Shown here one piece after another: positions 56,336 to 56,408 of a stretch of 56,408 nt of DNA. The translations under genes and the position numbers were made by a program. The stretch is from NCBI GenBank assembly GCA_944321465.1, contig CALULL010000020.1, positions 1 through 56,408 of the forward strand, given 5' to 3'. The first letter of the stretch is position 1, and every line of letters begins with the position of its first letter. This DNA comes from an uncultured Bacteroides sp. GTDB taxonomy: Bacteria; Bacteroidota; Bacteroidia; Bacteroidales; Bacteroidaceae. Under the pieces are notes generated by a model. It searched no databases and was not told the origin of the DNA. It was given only the letters and a program-made list of their open reading frames with translations.

Positions 56336-56408
56336 TGGAAAAATATTATAAAGCTATTTATGAATAGAGATATATCACGAGAAGGTAATTCTTTTAATAA
56401 GTATGGCA

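Overview
The window reads as a chromosomal segment of a Bacteroidales bacterium; genus and species cannot be fixed from sequence alone. The evidence is the gene content (Na+-NQR operon, GldE-type CBS protein behind ssb, HU-like HIG protein, phosphate-selective porin, CBM20-linked amylomaltase, type I asparaginase) and the promoters: at least fifteen genes have an exact TAnnTTTG box just upstream, the -7 element of the Bacteroidetes primary sigma factor. By eye, 1-9 kb is moderate in G+C, 9-55 kb is clearly richer, and the insertion sequence at the right end is AT-rich. No rRNA, tRNA or CRISPR array was seen.

Layout: 0-9 kb holds a frameshifted unknown gene, a TPR protein, a porin, pgk and clpB. 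9-22 kb holds ppdK, rlmD, an RluA-type pseudouridine synthase, a DPE2-like 4-alpha-glucanotransferase, folB coupled to a DUF1460 amidase-like protein, a DUF362 protein and aspA. 22.4-28.3 kb is the complete nqrABCDEF operon. 28.9-31.5 kb is ssb, gldE and a phosphopantetheinyl transferase. 31.6-34.5 kb is a decaying accessory patch: DMP19 and YjbR proteins, a flavodoxin remnant, an HU-like protein, a 23-bp tandem repeat and a broken YqhD-like alcohol dehydrogenase. 34.5-44.3 kb holds a glycosyltransferase, a flippase-like membrane protein, ansA, nagA, an OmpA lipoprotein, hisS, an N-acetylmuramoyl-L-alanine amidase and an MCE protein. 44.6-55 kb holds dnaA, a TolC-like channel, a LolC/E-type permease, a sugar-isomerase-like protein, an AraC regulator, a small winged-helix protein, a second amidase and metY. 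An IS5-type element closes the window.

Metabolic links: the window joins glycolysis and storage-glucan use (pgk, ppdK, MalQ), amino-acid deamination feeding fumarate (asparaginase, aspartase), sodium-pumping respiration (Nqr) and cell-envelope turnover (two amidases, MCE, OmpA lipoprotein, NagA).

The most unusual material is non-coding. (1) Four arrays of about four 22-bp units (88 bp each), sharing a core close to GCACCTTTGCCCG, occur at 12.0, 22.1, 41.8 and 49.2 kb, every one between divergently transcribed genes. (2) A MITE-like or palindromic repeat with CCAAATCGGTCATTAG ends occurs in three versions, with solo 13-bp ends elsewhere. (3) Three unrelated 22-24 bp tandem repeats lie in other gaps. 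(4) A three-helix RNA-like fold ending in seven T follows metY. (5) A 40-bp module is duplicated upstream of the two decayed redox genes. I found no new protein-coding system; if there is an undescribed system here, the 22-bp divergent-gap array family is the best candidate.
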